A DNA stretch of 64,000 bases. Source: Microcoleus vaginatus_C (GTDB lineage: Bacteria > Cyanobacteriota > Cyanobacteriia > Cyanobacteriales > Microcoleaceae). Position 1 is the first letter of the stretch; every line of letters starts with the position of its first letter. The position numbers were made by a program, and so were the translations under genes. Shown here in pieces: positions 1 to 7,883 of the stretch. The notes beneath the pieces were generated by a model. The model was not told the origin of the DNA and ran no database searches. It saw only the letters and a program-made list of their open reading frames with translations. The stretch is from assembly GCA_040004035.1 (NCBI GenBank), contig JAMPLN010000005.1; one strand, 5' to 3'.

Positions 1-356
1 CTAGGCAGAGTCCGCAACAGCTCATAGAGCAAAGAGTTAATAAAACCGAGGGCTATAGCACCCAGCAAAGCACTCCAAATTCCCCAGCGCAACCGAAATC
101 CTTCGACTAGCCAAGCCGCTAATCCAAAGATAATCGCGTTGATAACAATTATCCACAAACCAAAAGTTACCAACAGCAATGGAAAACCCAAAACCACAAA
201 AAGCGGCCGCACCAAAGCATTCAGCAATCCAAAAACCGCCGCCGAAATCATCGCTTTTCCAAAAGTGTCAATATCTACCCCGATGGGCAACTTGGAAATG
301 ATAAAAAAGCTCACAGAAGTAACTAGCCAAGCAATTACCAGCGAAATGATATCCAT
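1..356 (-). CDS. Phage holin family (superfamily IV-like) small membrane protein, partial
   Basis: The frame starts at an ATG (354-356) preceded by an AAGGAG Shine-Dalgarno (365-370, minus strand) and runs off the left edge with no stop, giving at least 118 residues. The protein begins MDIISLVIAWLVTSVSFFII and is almost wholly hydrophobic, with about four membrane segments separated by short polar turns such as KLPIGVDIDTFGKA. This pattern (an early GV.(I/V)..F..A turn and an ALVRPL loop) matches the Phage_holin_4_2/DUF360 membrane proteins common in bacterial chromosomes. Family members are usually 110-130 residues, so only a few residues are probably missing. No lysis role should be assumed: chromosomal copies are uncharacterised integral membrane proteins. 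The gene lies just upstream of ychF on the same strand, with 21 bases between them. Confidence 0.75.
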   Translation of the reverse strand, partial: MDIISLVIAWLVTSVSFFIISKLPIGVDIDTFGKAMISAAVFGLLNALVRPLFVVLGFPLLLVTFGLWIIVINAIIFGLAAWLVEGFRLRWGIWSALLGAIALGFINSLLYELLRTLP

Positions 357-377
357 GTGCCAATCTCCTTAAAAAAG

Positions 378-1469
378 CTAAACATTAAATCGGAACAACA
401 GCACATCCCCCTCTTGTACAACATACTCTTTTCCTTCACTGCGAACTAAGCCTTTTTCCTTAGCCGCATTCATCGCGCCCGTAGCAACCAAATCTTCATA
501 TGCTACAGTTTCGGCCCGGATGAAACCCCGTTCAAAATCCGAGTGAATAACCCCAGCAGCTTGCGGTGCTAACATTCCCGCGATAATGGTCCAAGCGCGA
601 GTTTCCTTCGGGCCGCTAGTAAAATAAGTCCGCAAACCCAATAATTCGTAAGTAGCTCGAATCAGAGATTTCAAGCCCCCTTCTTTTACCCCCAGAGATT
701 CTAGGAAATCCGTTCGTTCTTCCTCAGATAACTCCACCAATTCTGACTCAACTTGCGCCGAAACTATGACAACCTTAGCATTTTCTTTAGCTGCTACTTC
801 CCGCACTTGTTCGACATAGCTATTTCCCGTTGCTAAATCGTCATCAGATACGTTAGCAGCATAGATAATTGGTTTGTTGGTCAGTAATTCCAAACCTTTA
901 ACTAATTCAGCTTCTTCATCTGTGAAATTGTACTGCCGCGCCGGTTTCCCCGCATTCAAAACAGCGACCAATTTTTCGAGCACATCCACTTCGGCCTGAG
1001 CTTCCTTATTGTTGCGGGCTAGCTTGCGAGTGCGATCGAGCCGGCGTTCAATTTGAGCTAAGTCTGCTAAAATCAATTCGAGATTGATAATGTCAATATC
1101 TCGGATCGGATCGACAGAACCCGCAACGTGAATGATATCGTCATTTTCAAAGCAGCGGACAACGTGGACGATCGCATCTACAGCCCGAATGTGAGACAAA
1201 AACTGATTTCCCAGTCCTTCTCCCTGACTCGCCCCCTTCACCAAACCCGCAATATCCACAAACTCAATCCGCGTCGGCACAGTTTGCGCGGAATTGGAAA
1301 TATTGCTCAGCACCTTCAACCGTTCGTCTGGCACTGCCACGATACCCGTATTTGGCTCGATCGTACAGAAAGGAAAATTAGCAGCAGTCGCCTTGGCATT
1401 AGCAACCAGAGCATTAAACAAAGTAGATTTGCCAACATTAGGCAGTCCGACAATTCCGGCAGTAAGCAT
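378..1469 (-). CDS. ychF: Redox-regulated ATPase YchF (Obg-family P-loop protein)
   Basis: A 363-residue protein of the universal YchF/OLA1 family, which hydrolyses ATP rather than GTP and associates with ribosomes. The P-loop GLPNVGKST is at residues 8-16. The switch II motif FVDIAGLVKGASQGEGLGNQ follows near residue 70. The specificity loop is NVSDDD instead of the NKxD of true GTPases, as expected for YchF. The C-terminal TGS domain ends GDVLLFRFNV. The length is exactly what the family shows. The start is the ATG giving MLTAGIVGLPNVGKST; no strong Shine-Dalgarno is visible. The downstream holin-like gene follows after 21 bases and may be co-transcribed. Confidence 0.97.
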   Translation of the reverse strand: MLTAGIVGLPNVGKSTLFNALVANAKATAANFPFCTIEPNTGIVAVPDERLKVLSNISNSAQTVPTRIEFVDIAGLVKGASQGEGLGNQFLSHIRAVDAIVHVVRCFENDDIIHVAGSVDPIRDIDIINLELILADLAQIERRLDRTRKLARNNKEAQAEVDVLEKLVAVLNAGKPARQYNFTDEEAELVKGLELLTNKPIIYAANVSDDDLATGNSYVEQVREVAAKENAKVVIVSAQVESELVELSEEERTDFLESLGVKEGGLKSLIRATYELLGLRTYFTSGPKETRAWTIIAGMLAPQAAGVIHSDFERGFIRAETVAYEDLVATGAMNAAKEKGLVRSEGKEYVVQEGDVLLFRFNV

Positions 1470-1590
1470 AGCTATTTAGAAACATATCACTGTTTCAAAA
1501 TATCATAAGCAATAGCAATATATCTGACTTGTCCCTTCTAACTTCTAAAGCTAAGCTTGAATAAATATCTAACTTGAGGTAGACGGCTAA

Positions 1591-1947
1591 ATGATTAACA
1601 AGTTGTTAAGCAAAGTAACGCTCGCTGTGGGGCTGTCGCTGCCCCTGTTAGGGCTGACAGCAGCTAGCGTTTTCGCTCAGATGGTCAAAATTTCGGTGGT
1701 TAACAACAGCGGTAAGACGATGACAGCAGTCTATATGTCTCCTCCCGATAAGGATACTTGGGGAGAAAACGAGCTAGACGCCCCCATTGCCGATCGGGAA
1801 AAGGCAGATTTTGAGTGGGATCAAGCTGACTACGGCGGCTCGGATGCGGGCTGTGTTTTTGATGTCAGGGCCGAATACTCTGACGGCAAATCCACTGATT
1901 TGCCTTCTGTTGACCTTTGTAAAGAGACTGCGCTCAACTTCAATTAA
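1591..1947 (+). CDS. Small exported protein of unknown function
   Basis: A 118-residue protein with a clear signal peptide: lysines at positions 4 and 8, a hydrophobic core around VGLSLPLLGLTAA and a probable cleavage after SVFA (about residue 29). The mature part starts QMVKISVVNNSGKTMTAVYM and is acidic, with two cysteines near residues 90 and 112 that could form a disulfide. The opening (an N-N-S-G-K-T strand followed by SPP...WGE) resembles a small periplasmic beta-sandwich family that is often misnamed in databases; I do not assign a function. AGGTAG lies 9 bases before the ATG. It has its own transcription unit between the divergent ychF and the convergent proline-rich ORF. Confidence 0.7.
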   Translation: MINKLLSKVTLAVGLSLPLLGLTAASVFAQMVKISVVNNSGKTMTAVYMSPPDKDTWGENELDAPIADREKADFEWDQADYGGSDAGCVFDVRAEYSDGKSTDLPSVDLCKETALNFN

Positions 1948-1961
1948 TTGATAATTTAGGC

Positions 1962-2031
1962 AAAAACCGAGTTTTTTCAAGTCTGATATTCAACAAAATG
2001 ATTGGGGACTTGGGAGAAACCGGTTTTTGCG
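1962..2031. repeat. Dispersed AAACCGGTTT-type inverted repeat
   Basis: AAAAACCGAGTTTTTTC at the left and GAGAAACCGGTTTTTGCG at the right form an imperfect inverted repeat just after the small exported protein gene. It belongs to the same dispersed family as the copies near 7339, 18090, 19495 and 42733. It may also serve as a terminator. Confidence 0.5.
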
Positions 2032-2079
2032 ATCGACCTCACAAACAATCTTAAATTTCGCGATCGACTAAAACATAAT

Positions 2080-2379
2080 TTAAACAGGTTCAGGGATTGT
2101 CTGAGGAATAGGCTCCGGCACTGTCTGAGGAATTGGAGAGGGTACGGTTTCCGGCACCGGTTCGGGAATTGGCTGCGGGATTGGCGCAGGTACCGGTTCC
2201 GGTACAAGGCCGGGAATCGGTTCGGGTACTGGGCCCGGCACCGGTGGCGATGCGGGTATAGTCGGCAGCCCCGGTTCGGTACTGGGAATCTGCGGGCCTG
2301 GAAACGGACTAGGGTTGGGAAAAATCATGTTAGTGTTTTGCTCGCTAATAGAGATGTTCCAAAAACATTTTGTCGCCAC
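2080..2379 (-). CDS. Short proline-rich protein with PEP(I/V) repeats (hypothetical)
   Basis: The frame is 99 codons from the first ATG; an internal ATG at 2328 would give 82 residues starting MIFPNPSPFPGPQ. From residue 40 on it is a chain of Pro-x-Pro units (PEPIPG, PEPVPA, PQPIPE, PETVPS, PEPIPQ) ending PEPV and a stop. There is no signal peptide and no clear Shine-Dalgarno for either start. The even spacing of prolines over about 60 codons suggests a real product or the remnant of a longer wall or surface protein. It may equally be a non-coding minisatellite that happens to be open. A function cannot be given. Confidence 0.4.
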   Translation of the reverse strand: MATKCFWNISISEQNTNMIFPNPSPFPGPQIPSTEPGLPTIPASPPVPGPVPEPIPGLVPEPVPAPIPQPIPEPVPETVPSPIPQTVPEPIPQTIPEPV

Positions 2380-2686
2380 TTCTAGCTATATTTTTCTTCA
2401 AAAATAACAGAGTTGTGGTATTGTCTTATATCATAATTTTAAACACAAGAGGGCAGCGAACGCATCTATCTAAATAGCTATAATTAACTGTTACTTCCGC
2501 ATAAATTTATGCCTTTGGCATTAAACTAAATAGGTGGTTACAAATAAACATTAGATGGGGAGGGCGCGTGAGTACAGCAAGAAACTGCCTGAGAGTAAAG
2601 GTACTCGCTCAACCCGTCCCTACAAGATATTATGGTTTTTTCATATCGCTCTACTTAGATATCAAATACAGCAATCAAGATTAATC
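2380..2686. other. AT-rich intergenic stretch upstream of the decarboxylase
   Basis: This gap holds the promoter region of the following gene and probably of the proline-rich ORF on the other strand. An in-frame ATG at 2555 would add 44 residues to the decarboxylase, but that extension (basic, then a short hydrophobic run) does not look like the family N-terminus. Nothing else was recognised. Confidence 0.5.
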
Positions 2687-4249
2687 GTGTCACCAGCAAA
2701 CTCTCAAACAAAAACTCCCCTATTAGATGCTTTGCGCGATCGCACAAATCAACCGCACGCCCCATTTTATGCCCCCGGACACAAAGGAGGACAAGGAATC
2801 TCTCAGCCCCTAATTGACTTACTCGGTGCGGCAGTATTTCGCTCGGATTTGCCCGAATTGCCGGAGTTAGACAATCTCTTTAACCCAGAAGGTGCAATTG
2901 CTGAAGCTCAAGACTTAGCCGCCGCAGCTTTTGGGGCAGAATCAACTCGGTTTTTGGCCAACGGTTCTACTTGCGGAATTATCGCCGCCATCTTAGCGAC
3001 TTGCGGCCCCGGCGATAAAATTATCCTACCTCGAAATATCCACTCCTCGGCTATTTCAGGTTTAATTTTATCCGGCGCAATTCCGATTTTTGTCAATCCA
3101 GAGTACAACCCGGATTGGGATATTGCCAACAGTATCACTCCAGAAGCCACAGCCTCCGCATTAGAACAACATCCCGACGCCAAAGCAGTAATGATGGTTT
3201 ACCCAACCTATCACGGCGTCTGCGGGAATTTGCGGGCGATCGCCCAAATTACCCATCAATACAACATACCGTTATTAGTAGACGAAGCCCACGGCGCGCA
3301 CTTTAACTTTCATCCAAACTTGCCAGAACCGGCACTATCAGCAGGTGCCGATTTAACAGTACAATCAATCCACAAAACCCTGGGTGCAATGACACAAGGA
3401 TCGATGCTGCACCTCAAGGGCGATCGCATAGATATGAAAAAATTAAATAGAGCATTGCAGCTAGTACAATCCACCAGTCCGAGTTACATACTATTAGCAT
3501 CCCTAGACGCAGCCCGCCAACAAATCGCACTCCACGGCGAACAGTTAATGACCAAAACTTTACTGCTAGCCGAAAAAGCGCGATCGCGCATCAGTCTAAT
3601 TCCTGGCTTATCTGTTTTAGAACCGTTAAATACACCGGGTTTTGCAGCATTAGACCGAACCAGGCTAACAGTAAAAGTATCCGATTTAGGAATCACAGGA
3701 TTTGCCGCCGATGAAATTCTGCACTCGGAACTCGGCGTTACCGCAGAACTTCCCATGCCCCAACATTTAACATTTATTATCAGCTTGGGAAATACAGAAT
3801 TAGATATTGACAATTTAGTTAAAGCTTGTACTTTTTTAGAAGCAAGAAGGAAGAAGGAAGAAGAAAGTTCGGCAACGAGCACTGTACAAGATGTAACGGA
3901 TGTCAGGAAGAAGGAAGAAGTCCGAAAGAAGAAATCCGAGAGAAGAAGTCCGATGTCCGATGGAAGATTTGCCCAATCTCCCACTCTCCCACTCTCCCCC
4001 TCTCCCCCTCTCCTTTCCCCCCGCGAGGCCTTCTTTTTCCCAGCCGAAACAGTACCCGCAGACAAAGCAGTCGATCGCCTGTGCGCCGAACTCATCTGTC
4101 CCTATCCCCCAGGAATACCAGTCCTGATGCCCGGTGAAATCATTACCCCAGCAGCCGTTGACTACCTGCAACAAATCCTTGCCGCCGGCGGAAAAATCAC
4201 AGGTTGCAGCGATCCCGGCCTCCAAACTCTCAAGGTTGTGCGACAGTAA
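2687..4249 (+). CDS. PLP-dependent Orn/Lys/Arg decarboxylase family enzyme with a low-complexity insertion
   Basis: A fold-type I PLP enzyme of the Orn/Lys/Arg decarboxylase group, about 520 residues from the GTG at 2687. The family N-terminal motif FYAPGHKGG is near residue 25, followed by NGSTCGI, the VDEAHGAH aspartate-histidine motif and the lysine that binds PLP in SIHKTLGAMTQGS (K230). The C-terminal small domain carries PYPPGIPVLMPGE. I preferred the GTG because the alternative upstream ATG (2555) adds 44 non-conserved residues. Between the large domain and the C-terminal domain, roughly residues 386-451, lies a Lys/Glu/Arg-rich then Ser/Pro-rich stretch encoded by GAAGGAA and CCCACTCT repeats of the kind usually found between genes here; the frame stays open. 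The substrate (lysine, arginine or ornithine) cannot be read from the sequence. cbiT follows 99 bases downstream. Confidence 0.85.
   Translation: MSPANSQTKTPLLDALRDRTNQPHAPFYAPGHKGGQGISQPLIDLLGAAVFRSDLPELPELDNLFNPEGAIAEAQDLAAAAFGAESTRFLANGSTCGIIAAILATCGPGDKIILPRNIHSSAISGLILSGAIPIFVNPEYNPDWDIANSITPEATASALEQHPDAKAVMMVYPTYHGVCGNLRAIAQITHQYNIPLLVDEAHGAHFNFHPNLPEPALSAGADLTVQSIHKTLGAMTQGSMLHLKGDRIDMKKLNRALQLVQSTSPSYILLASLDAARQQIALHGEQLMTKTLLLAEKARSRISLIPGLSVLEPLNTPGFAALDRTRLTVKVSDLGITGFAADEILHSELGVTAELPMPQHLTFIISLGNTELDIDNLVKACTFLEARRKKEEESSATSTVQDVTDVRKKEEVRKKKSERRSPMSDGRFAQSPTLPLSPSPPLLSPREAFFFPAETVPADKAVDRLCAELICPYPPGIPVLMPGEIITPAAVDYLQQILAAGGKITGCSDPGLQTLKVVRQ
3841..4038 (+). repeat. Intergenic-type repeats inserted in frame inside the decarboxylase gene
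   Basis: The + strand carries purine-rich AAGAAGGAAGAAGG tracts (3841-3960) and then CCCACTCTCCC and CCCCTCT tracts (3975-4015). The same purine/pyrimidine tracts occur between genes at 19921-19962 and inside the ABC exporter gene at 20895-20945. They encode about 66 low-complexity residues with no stop. Confidence 0.75.
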
Positions 4250-4319
4250 ATATTAAGGCTTGGGGGAAATTGGGAGAATTTCTACTTCTTCCGCCAGTTC
4301 CAACTTCGGTCTTGCTTCA

Positions 4320-4342
4320 ATCAAAAATCAAAAATCAAAAAT
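4320..4342 (+). repeat. ATCAAAA heptamer repeat
   Basis: Three to four direct copies of ATCAAAA lie just before the cbiT start codon, one of several heptamer tracts in this window. Confidence 0.7.
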
Positions 4343-4348
4343 ATAACT

Positions 4349-4942
4349 ATGCTTTGGCCCTACGTCACTCCAGGCATCCCGGATGACTTATTTGAACGTT
4401 TACCGGGAATTCCCATGAGTAAGCGAGAAGTCCGACTGCTGTTAATCTCCCACCTGCGGCTGCAAGCAGATTCAGTCGTGTGGGACATCGGTGCAGGTAC
4501 TGGTACGATCGCCGTAGAAACAGGTTTGCTGTGTCCCAAAGGTCGGATTATTGCCGTCGAAAGGGACGAAGAAGTAGCAAGCTTGATTCGCAGAAATTGC
4601 GATCGATTCGAGCTCAACAACGTAGAAGTCATAGAAGGCAGTGCCCCGGAATGCCTGGAAAACCTGCCCCAACCCCCCCACCGAGTCTGCATCGAAGGAG
4701 GTCGCCCCATTAAAGCCATTCTCCAAGAAGTCTGGCGGTACTTGCCACCCCACGGTAGAGTGGTCGCCACAGCCTCGAATTTAGAAAATCTTTACGCCCT
4801 TTCCGAAGGGTTCGCCGAGTTGCAAGTCCGCAACATCGAGGTAGTCCAGTCCGCCGTCAACCGTTTGGAGACTCGCGGCCTGAGTCAAACCTTTGCCGCC
4901 GTCAATCCCATATTTATTCTCAGCGGCGAAAAGCTGGATTAG
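4349..4942 (+). CDS. cbiT: Precorrin-6B C5,15-methyltransferase, decarboxylating domain (CbiT)
   Basis: A 197-residue SAM-dependent methyltransferase corresponding to CbiT, the half of CobL that methylates C15 and removes the acetate side chain in cobalamin synthesis. The opening PGIPDDLFERLPGIPMSKREVR is the typical CbiT N-terminus. The SAM-binding glycine loop DIGAGTGTIAVE is at about residues 47-58, and the acidic VERDE follows at the end of the second strand. The length fits the stand-alone CbiT form. No cbiE lies next to it, so the partner is encoded elsewhere or fused. The ATG follows AT-rich heptamer repeats and has no obvious Shine-Dalgarno. Confidence 0.92.
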   Translation: MLWPYVTPGIPDDLFERLPGIPMSKREVRLLLISHLRLQADSVVWDIGAGTGTIAVETGLLCPKGRIIAVERDEEVASLIRRNCDRFELNNVEVIEGSAPECLENLPQPPHRVCIEGGRPIKAILQEVWRYLPPHGRVVATASNLENLYALSEGFAELQVRNIEVVQSAVNRLETRGLSQTFAAVNPIFILSGEKLD

Positions 4943-4948
4943 AAGTTA

Positions 4949-4987
4949 GTTGACTGTTGACTGTTGACTGTTGACTGTTCACTGTTG
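4949..4987 (+). repeat. TTGACTG heptamer tandem repeat (STRR type)
   Basis: About five direct copies of a 7-bp unit (TTGACTG) directly follow the cbiT stop codon. Variants in the same or opposite orientation occur at 6437-6469, 40916-40953 and 53837-53860. Confidence 0.85.
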
Positions 4988-5350
4988 TTATTGGTTATTT
5001 GTTACTAATCACCTTCCAGGCTGTGCCTGCAATGCCCCATGCCTCATGCTTTTAGACCCCATGCCCATTCCTAAATGTAATTCTTAATCTTTTTTAAGTT
5101 CACTTAACCTTCATACTTAGAATAAGGGCGACCATAGCTGGATTGACCCCCTGAGTTGAGATTTTGGCTCATCGCCAGTTGGGTATTCGGCTTGGCTGTG
5201 CAAGGGAGGAAACCGTACCCTAACAATCCTTACATCCTTGCGTCGAATGACACCGCCCAAAAACGGGTACAAGCCGCCGACAATCGTCGTGAACCACCCA
5301 AAATTTTAGACCCTACTTCAATCTCCCAGATTCATCTGTGGAGTAAATCT

Positions 5351-5377
5351 AGAATCTAAAATCTAAAATCTAAAATC
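5351..5377 (+). repeat. ATCTAAA heptamer tandem repeat
   Basis: Three to four copies of ATCTAAA lie upstream of cdsA. Its reverse complement (TTTAGAT) is repeated at 19841-19866 and 21999-22024. Confidence 0.8.
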
Positions 5378-5414
5378 GAGTGATCCACCGCCGTCTGCAA
5401 GAGAAATTCATTTT

Positions 5415-6332
5415 ATGCCTTGGTCTCGTATCCTGAGTGGAATAGTTGCGATCGCCCTTGCTTTGGGAATGATTATTATGGGCGGATGGTACTTCACCGT
5501 CGGCTTTGGAGTCATCGTCTACCTAGGTCAATTGGAATATTTTCAATTAGCCAGGGCTAAAGGTATTGCACCCGCTGCCAAAACTACCTTAGCCGTCAGT
5601 CAAGGGCTATTAATTACTGCAGCCCTAGCACCGGAACTCGTAGATGCCATGTTCCCCTTAGCGGGAACCTTAATTTGTTTCTACCTGTTATTCCAACCTA
5701 AATTATCGACGATCGCCGATATTGCCTCCTCAGTTTTAGGATTGTTCTACGGCGGTTATTTGCCCAGCTATTGGGTACGGCTGCGAGTCGGCCTCGACCC
5801 AGGCAATCTTGCTACAACCCAACTTTCGCAAGCAGTAGCAAGCAATTTGCCGGTTAACATTTACCCGTCCCCGTCTTGGACAAATTCCAGCCACATATCT
5901 TTAGGATTGACTTCGCTGCTGCTGGCTTTCTTCTGCATCTGGGCCGCTGACATTGGGGCTTATTTTGTCGGCAAATTCTTCGGCCGCACTAGCCTCTCCC
6001 ACATCAGCCCCAAAAAGACCGTTGAAGGTGCCGTATTTGGAGTTTGCGGCAGCATCGCCGTCGCCGTCGCTGGGTCTTGGTATTTACACTGGCCGGGGTG
6101 GCCGTATACTGGGGCTGCTTTTGGTCTGTTGATTGGGGTTGCTAGCCTGTTGGGAGATTTAACTGAGTCGATGATGAAGCGAGACGCCGGCGTTAAGGAT
6201 TCGGGACAGTTGATCCCCGGTCACGGTGGCATTCTCGATCGCACTGACAGTTATGTTTTTACCGCACCCTTAGTCTATTATTTTGTGACTTTACTGTTGC
6301 CCGCGATCGACTCTTTTTTAATTAATCGGTAA
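5415..6332 (+). CDS. cdsA: Phosphatidate cytidylyltransferase (CDP-diglyceride synthase)
   Basis: A 305-residue integral membrane enzyme that makes CDP-diacylglycerol from phosphatidate and CTP, the branch point for phosphatidylglycerol. The family signature S-x-x-x-K-R-D...K-D-x(3)-L-I-P-G-H-G-G-x-L-D-R-x-D is present as ESMMKRDAGVKDSGQLIPGH followed by GGILDRTDS, near residues 255-285. About seven hydrophobic segments precede and surround it. The length fits cyanobacterial CdsA. The start ATG at 5415 follows AAATTCATTTT and has only a weak upstream purine signal (CAAGAGAA). The convergent DUF2993 gene lies downstream beyond two repeat tracts. Confidence 0.96.
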   Translation: MPWSRILSGIVAIALALGMIIMGGWYFTVGFGVIVYLGQLEYFQLARAKGIAPAAKTTLAVSQGLLITAALAPELVDAMFPLAGTLICFYLLFQPKLSTIADIASSVLGLFYGGYLPSYWVRLRVGLDPGNLATTQLSQAVASNLPVNIYPSPSWTNSSHISLGLTSLLLAFFCIWAADIGAYFVGKFFGRTSLSHISPKKTVEGAVFGVCGSIAVAVAGSWYLHWPGWPYTGAAFGLLIGVASLLGDLTESMMKRDAGVKDSGQLIPGHGGILDRTDSYVFTAPLVYYFVTLLLPAIDSFLINR

Positions 6333-6384
6333 TTGGGAATTGGGAATTGGGAATTGGGAATTGAGAATTGGGAATTGAGAATGG
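6331..6384 (+). repeat. GGGAATT heptamer tandem repeat
   Basis: Seven or so copies of GGGAATT/GAGAATT begin immediately at the cdsA stop codon. The unit is 7 bp, as in the other tracts. Confidence 0.85.
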
Positions 6385-6436
6385 GGCATGGGCGTGGGGT
6401 ATGTATTCCCAGGATCTGCCGAGGAATCAGGTTAAA

Positions 6437-6469
6437 GTCAACTGTCAACTGTCAACTGTCAACTGTTAA
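6437..6469 (+). repeat. GTCAACT heptamer tandem repeat
   Basis: Four copies of GTCAACT separate the convergent cdsA and DUF2993 genes. The tract ends within five bases of the DUF2993 stop codon. Confidence 0.85.
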
Positions 6470-6473
6470 CGAA

Positions 6474-7265
6474 CTAAGGCAAAACTGTAATTCCTCCCCG
6501 GCAAGCAATCTCCCCCGGACTCAAAATCAACTCTTCTATCTCAACTTCCGGCCCAAAATCAATTTTAAAACCATTGAAATCACTGGTCTTTAATTCTCCA
6601 TCCATTTCGATTTCTGGTGCTTCAAACATCAATTCGCGACCGCTGGCTATCCGCAAACCAGTCCGCAATACAAAAGGAATTTGCCTACCGCCAGGGCGCA
6701 AAATTGCAGCCGAAAGCGTCAACAAACCCGCCTCAATTGCAATCTGCGAATTTTGCAACTTCAGCGAATTTTCCCTATCTGTTAGTGGCAGCATAGGCAG
6801 CAAAAATTCGCTTAAAGCATCAGCAAGTAAAGGCGCTTTCAGCGACGCATTCAAATCCGCTTGGCTAAGCCTCAAAACGCCTGCCACGGGAACGGATTCC
6901 AGGAGGCGCAGGGGTTGGCCTTTGAGAGCTTGACCGAGGTTGATGCGAATGCCGCAGCCCTCTATGGCAACTTCAGTTAGGTGTAGTCCTTTATACACAG
7001 CACCGCGAGCGGCAGCCGTGACTTTGGGGATCGCACCGCTGAAGATTTGTCGATCGCTCCCCTCAATTTTCACCTTCAACTCGTCCACCTGCTGAACTTG
7101 CGATCGCAGCCACAACTGCACCGCCGGAGACAGCACCGCGCTCGCGATCCGGCTGCCTGGACTCGGCGAAGGTCTCCCCGGCTCCTCGCCGAGATTAACA
7201 GTCCCACCAGAGCCACCAGCCCCATCTCTATTGTCAAATTGAAGAGAGTTTCGATCGACAGTCAT
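6474..7265 (-). CDS. DUF2993 (LmeA-like) protein
   Basis: The start at 7265 gives 263 residues; an ATG 24 codons upstream (7337) adds a hydrophobic stretch unlike the family. The body from LLSP/VLSPAVQLWLRSQVQ through LKVKIEGSDRQIFSGAIPKV and AARGAVYKGLHLTEVAIEG is characteristic of DUF2993, a family found in most cyanobacteria and in actinobacteria, where LmeA binds phospholipid-type molecules. No catalytic residues are known for the cyanobacterial proteins. There is no N-terminal signal from this start, so a cytoplasmic or membrane-peripheral location is likely. It converges on cdsA, another lipid gene, but no operon links them. Confidence 0.8.
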   Translation of the reverse strand: MTVDRNSLQFDNRDGAGGSGGTVNLGEEPGRPSPSPGSRIASAVLSPAVQLWLRSQVQQVDELKVKIEGSDRQIFSGAIPKVTAAARGAVYKGLHLTEVAIEGCGIRINLGQALKGQPLRLLESVPVAGVLRLSQADLNASLKAPLLADALSEFLLPMLPLTDRENSLKLQNSQIAIEAGLLTLSAAILRPGGRQIPFVLRTGLRIASGRELMFEAPEIEMDGELKTSDFNGFKIDFGPEVEIEELILSPGEIACRGGITVLP

Positions 7266-7883
7266 AAACAATTTCAGAATATAAACCTTAATATTCAAGC
7301 ACAGAAATTTAACTAGAACTTGCACATCCGGCCTCAAAAACCCGGTTTCTGGACAGATATACGGCTGTCAACCTGTGATTTTCCTTAGAAACCGGGTTGA
7401 TGAACACAAGTCCGATTAACTCGAAAATCAAGCAGAAATCTGGCATCAGCAACGCCAGAAGCAGAAAAATTCTCACCTTTCCCCCCTTGGGATATTGGGG
7501 TAGTTCACGAGTTGTGCGATCCCGATGAAAAATTCGCGATTAAGCGTATAAATTTAACCAGGAGTACGGGATTTATGGTAGTGTTGGTTTATGGTCGGGT
7601 CAGACCCACACCTTTCAAACCAGCCGCAAACCAACGGTGCAAACCTGTGCCTGCCACGAGTCTTTTCCTCGTAGTTTTTGCACAGCATTCAGGGTAATGC
7701 CATCAGGACAATCTGCACCGGGCACAAGGACAATCTGCACTCTTGCCGGCCGTCCTGTAATAATTGGTCAGCATTATAATTTATTCCCAATCAGGAATTG
7801 AGCATTGCTAGTACGGTTAATCAATTAACCGTGTCGTGTTTCCTCCCCACCGCTCGCTCGTTGGGGATTTCCACACTCCCGTC
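7266..7883. other. Intergenic region with dispersed inverted repeat
   Basis: An inverted repeat AAAACCCGGTTTCT (about 7337-7352) and AGAAACCGGGTT (about 7388-7399) lies near the DUF2993 5' end. Two copies of AGGACAATCTGCAC occur at about 7707 and 7728. A 61-codon open frame at 7512-7697 shows no recognisable features. Divergent promoters for DUF2993 and the rluB-like gene must be here. Confidence 0.5.

Larger units (their letters stand above)
4943..5414. other. Repeat-rich intergenic region between cbiT and cdsA
   Basis: The gap holds TTGACTG heptamers (4949-4987) and ATCTAAA heptamers (5351-5377). A 67-codon open frame at 5156-5359 has no recognisable protein features and ends in the repeats. 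The cdsA promoter should lie within about 100 bases of 5415, but no clear -10/-35 pair was found. Confidence 0.6.

Noticed and set aside
5156..5359. 67-codon open frame before cdsA
   Set aside because: No ribosome-binding site, low protein-like character, ends in heptamer repeats.
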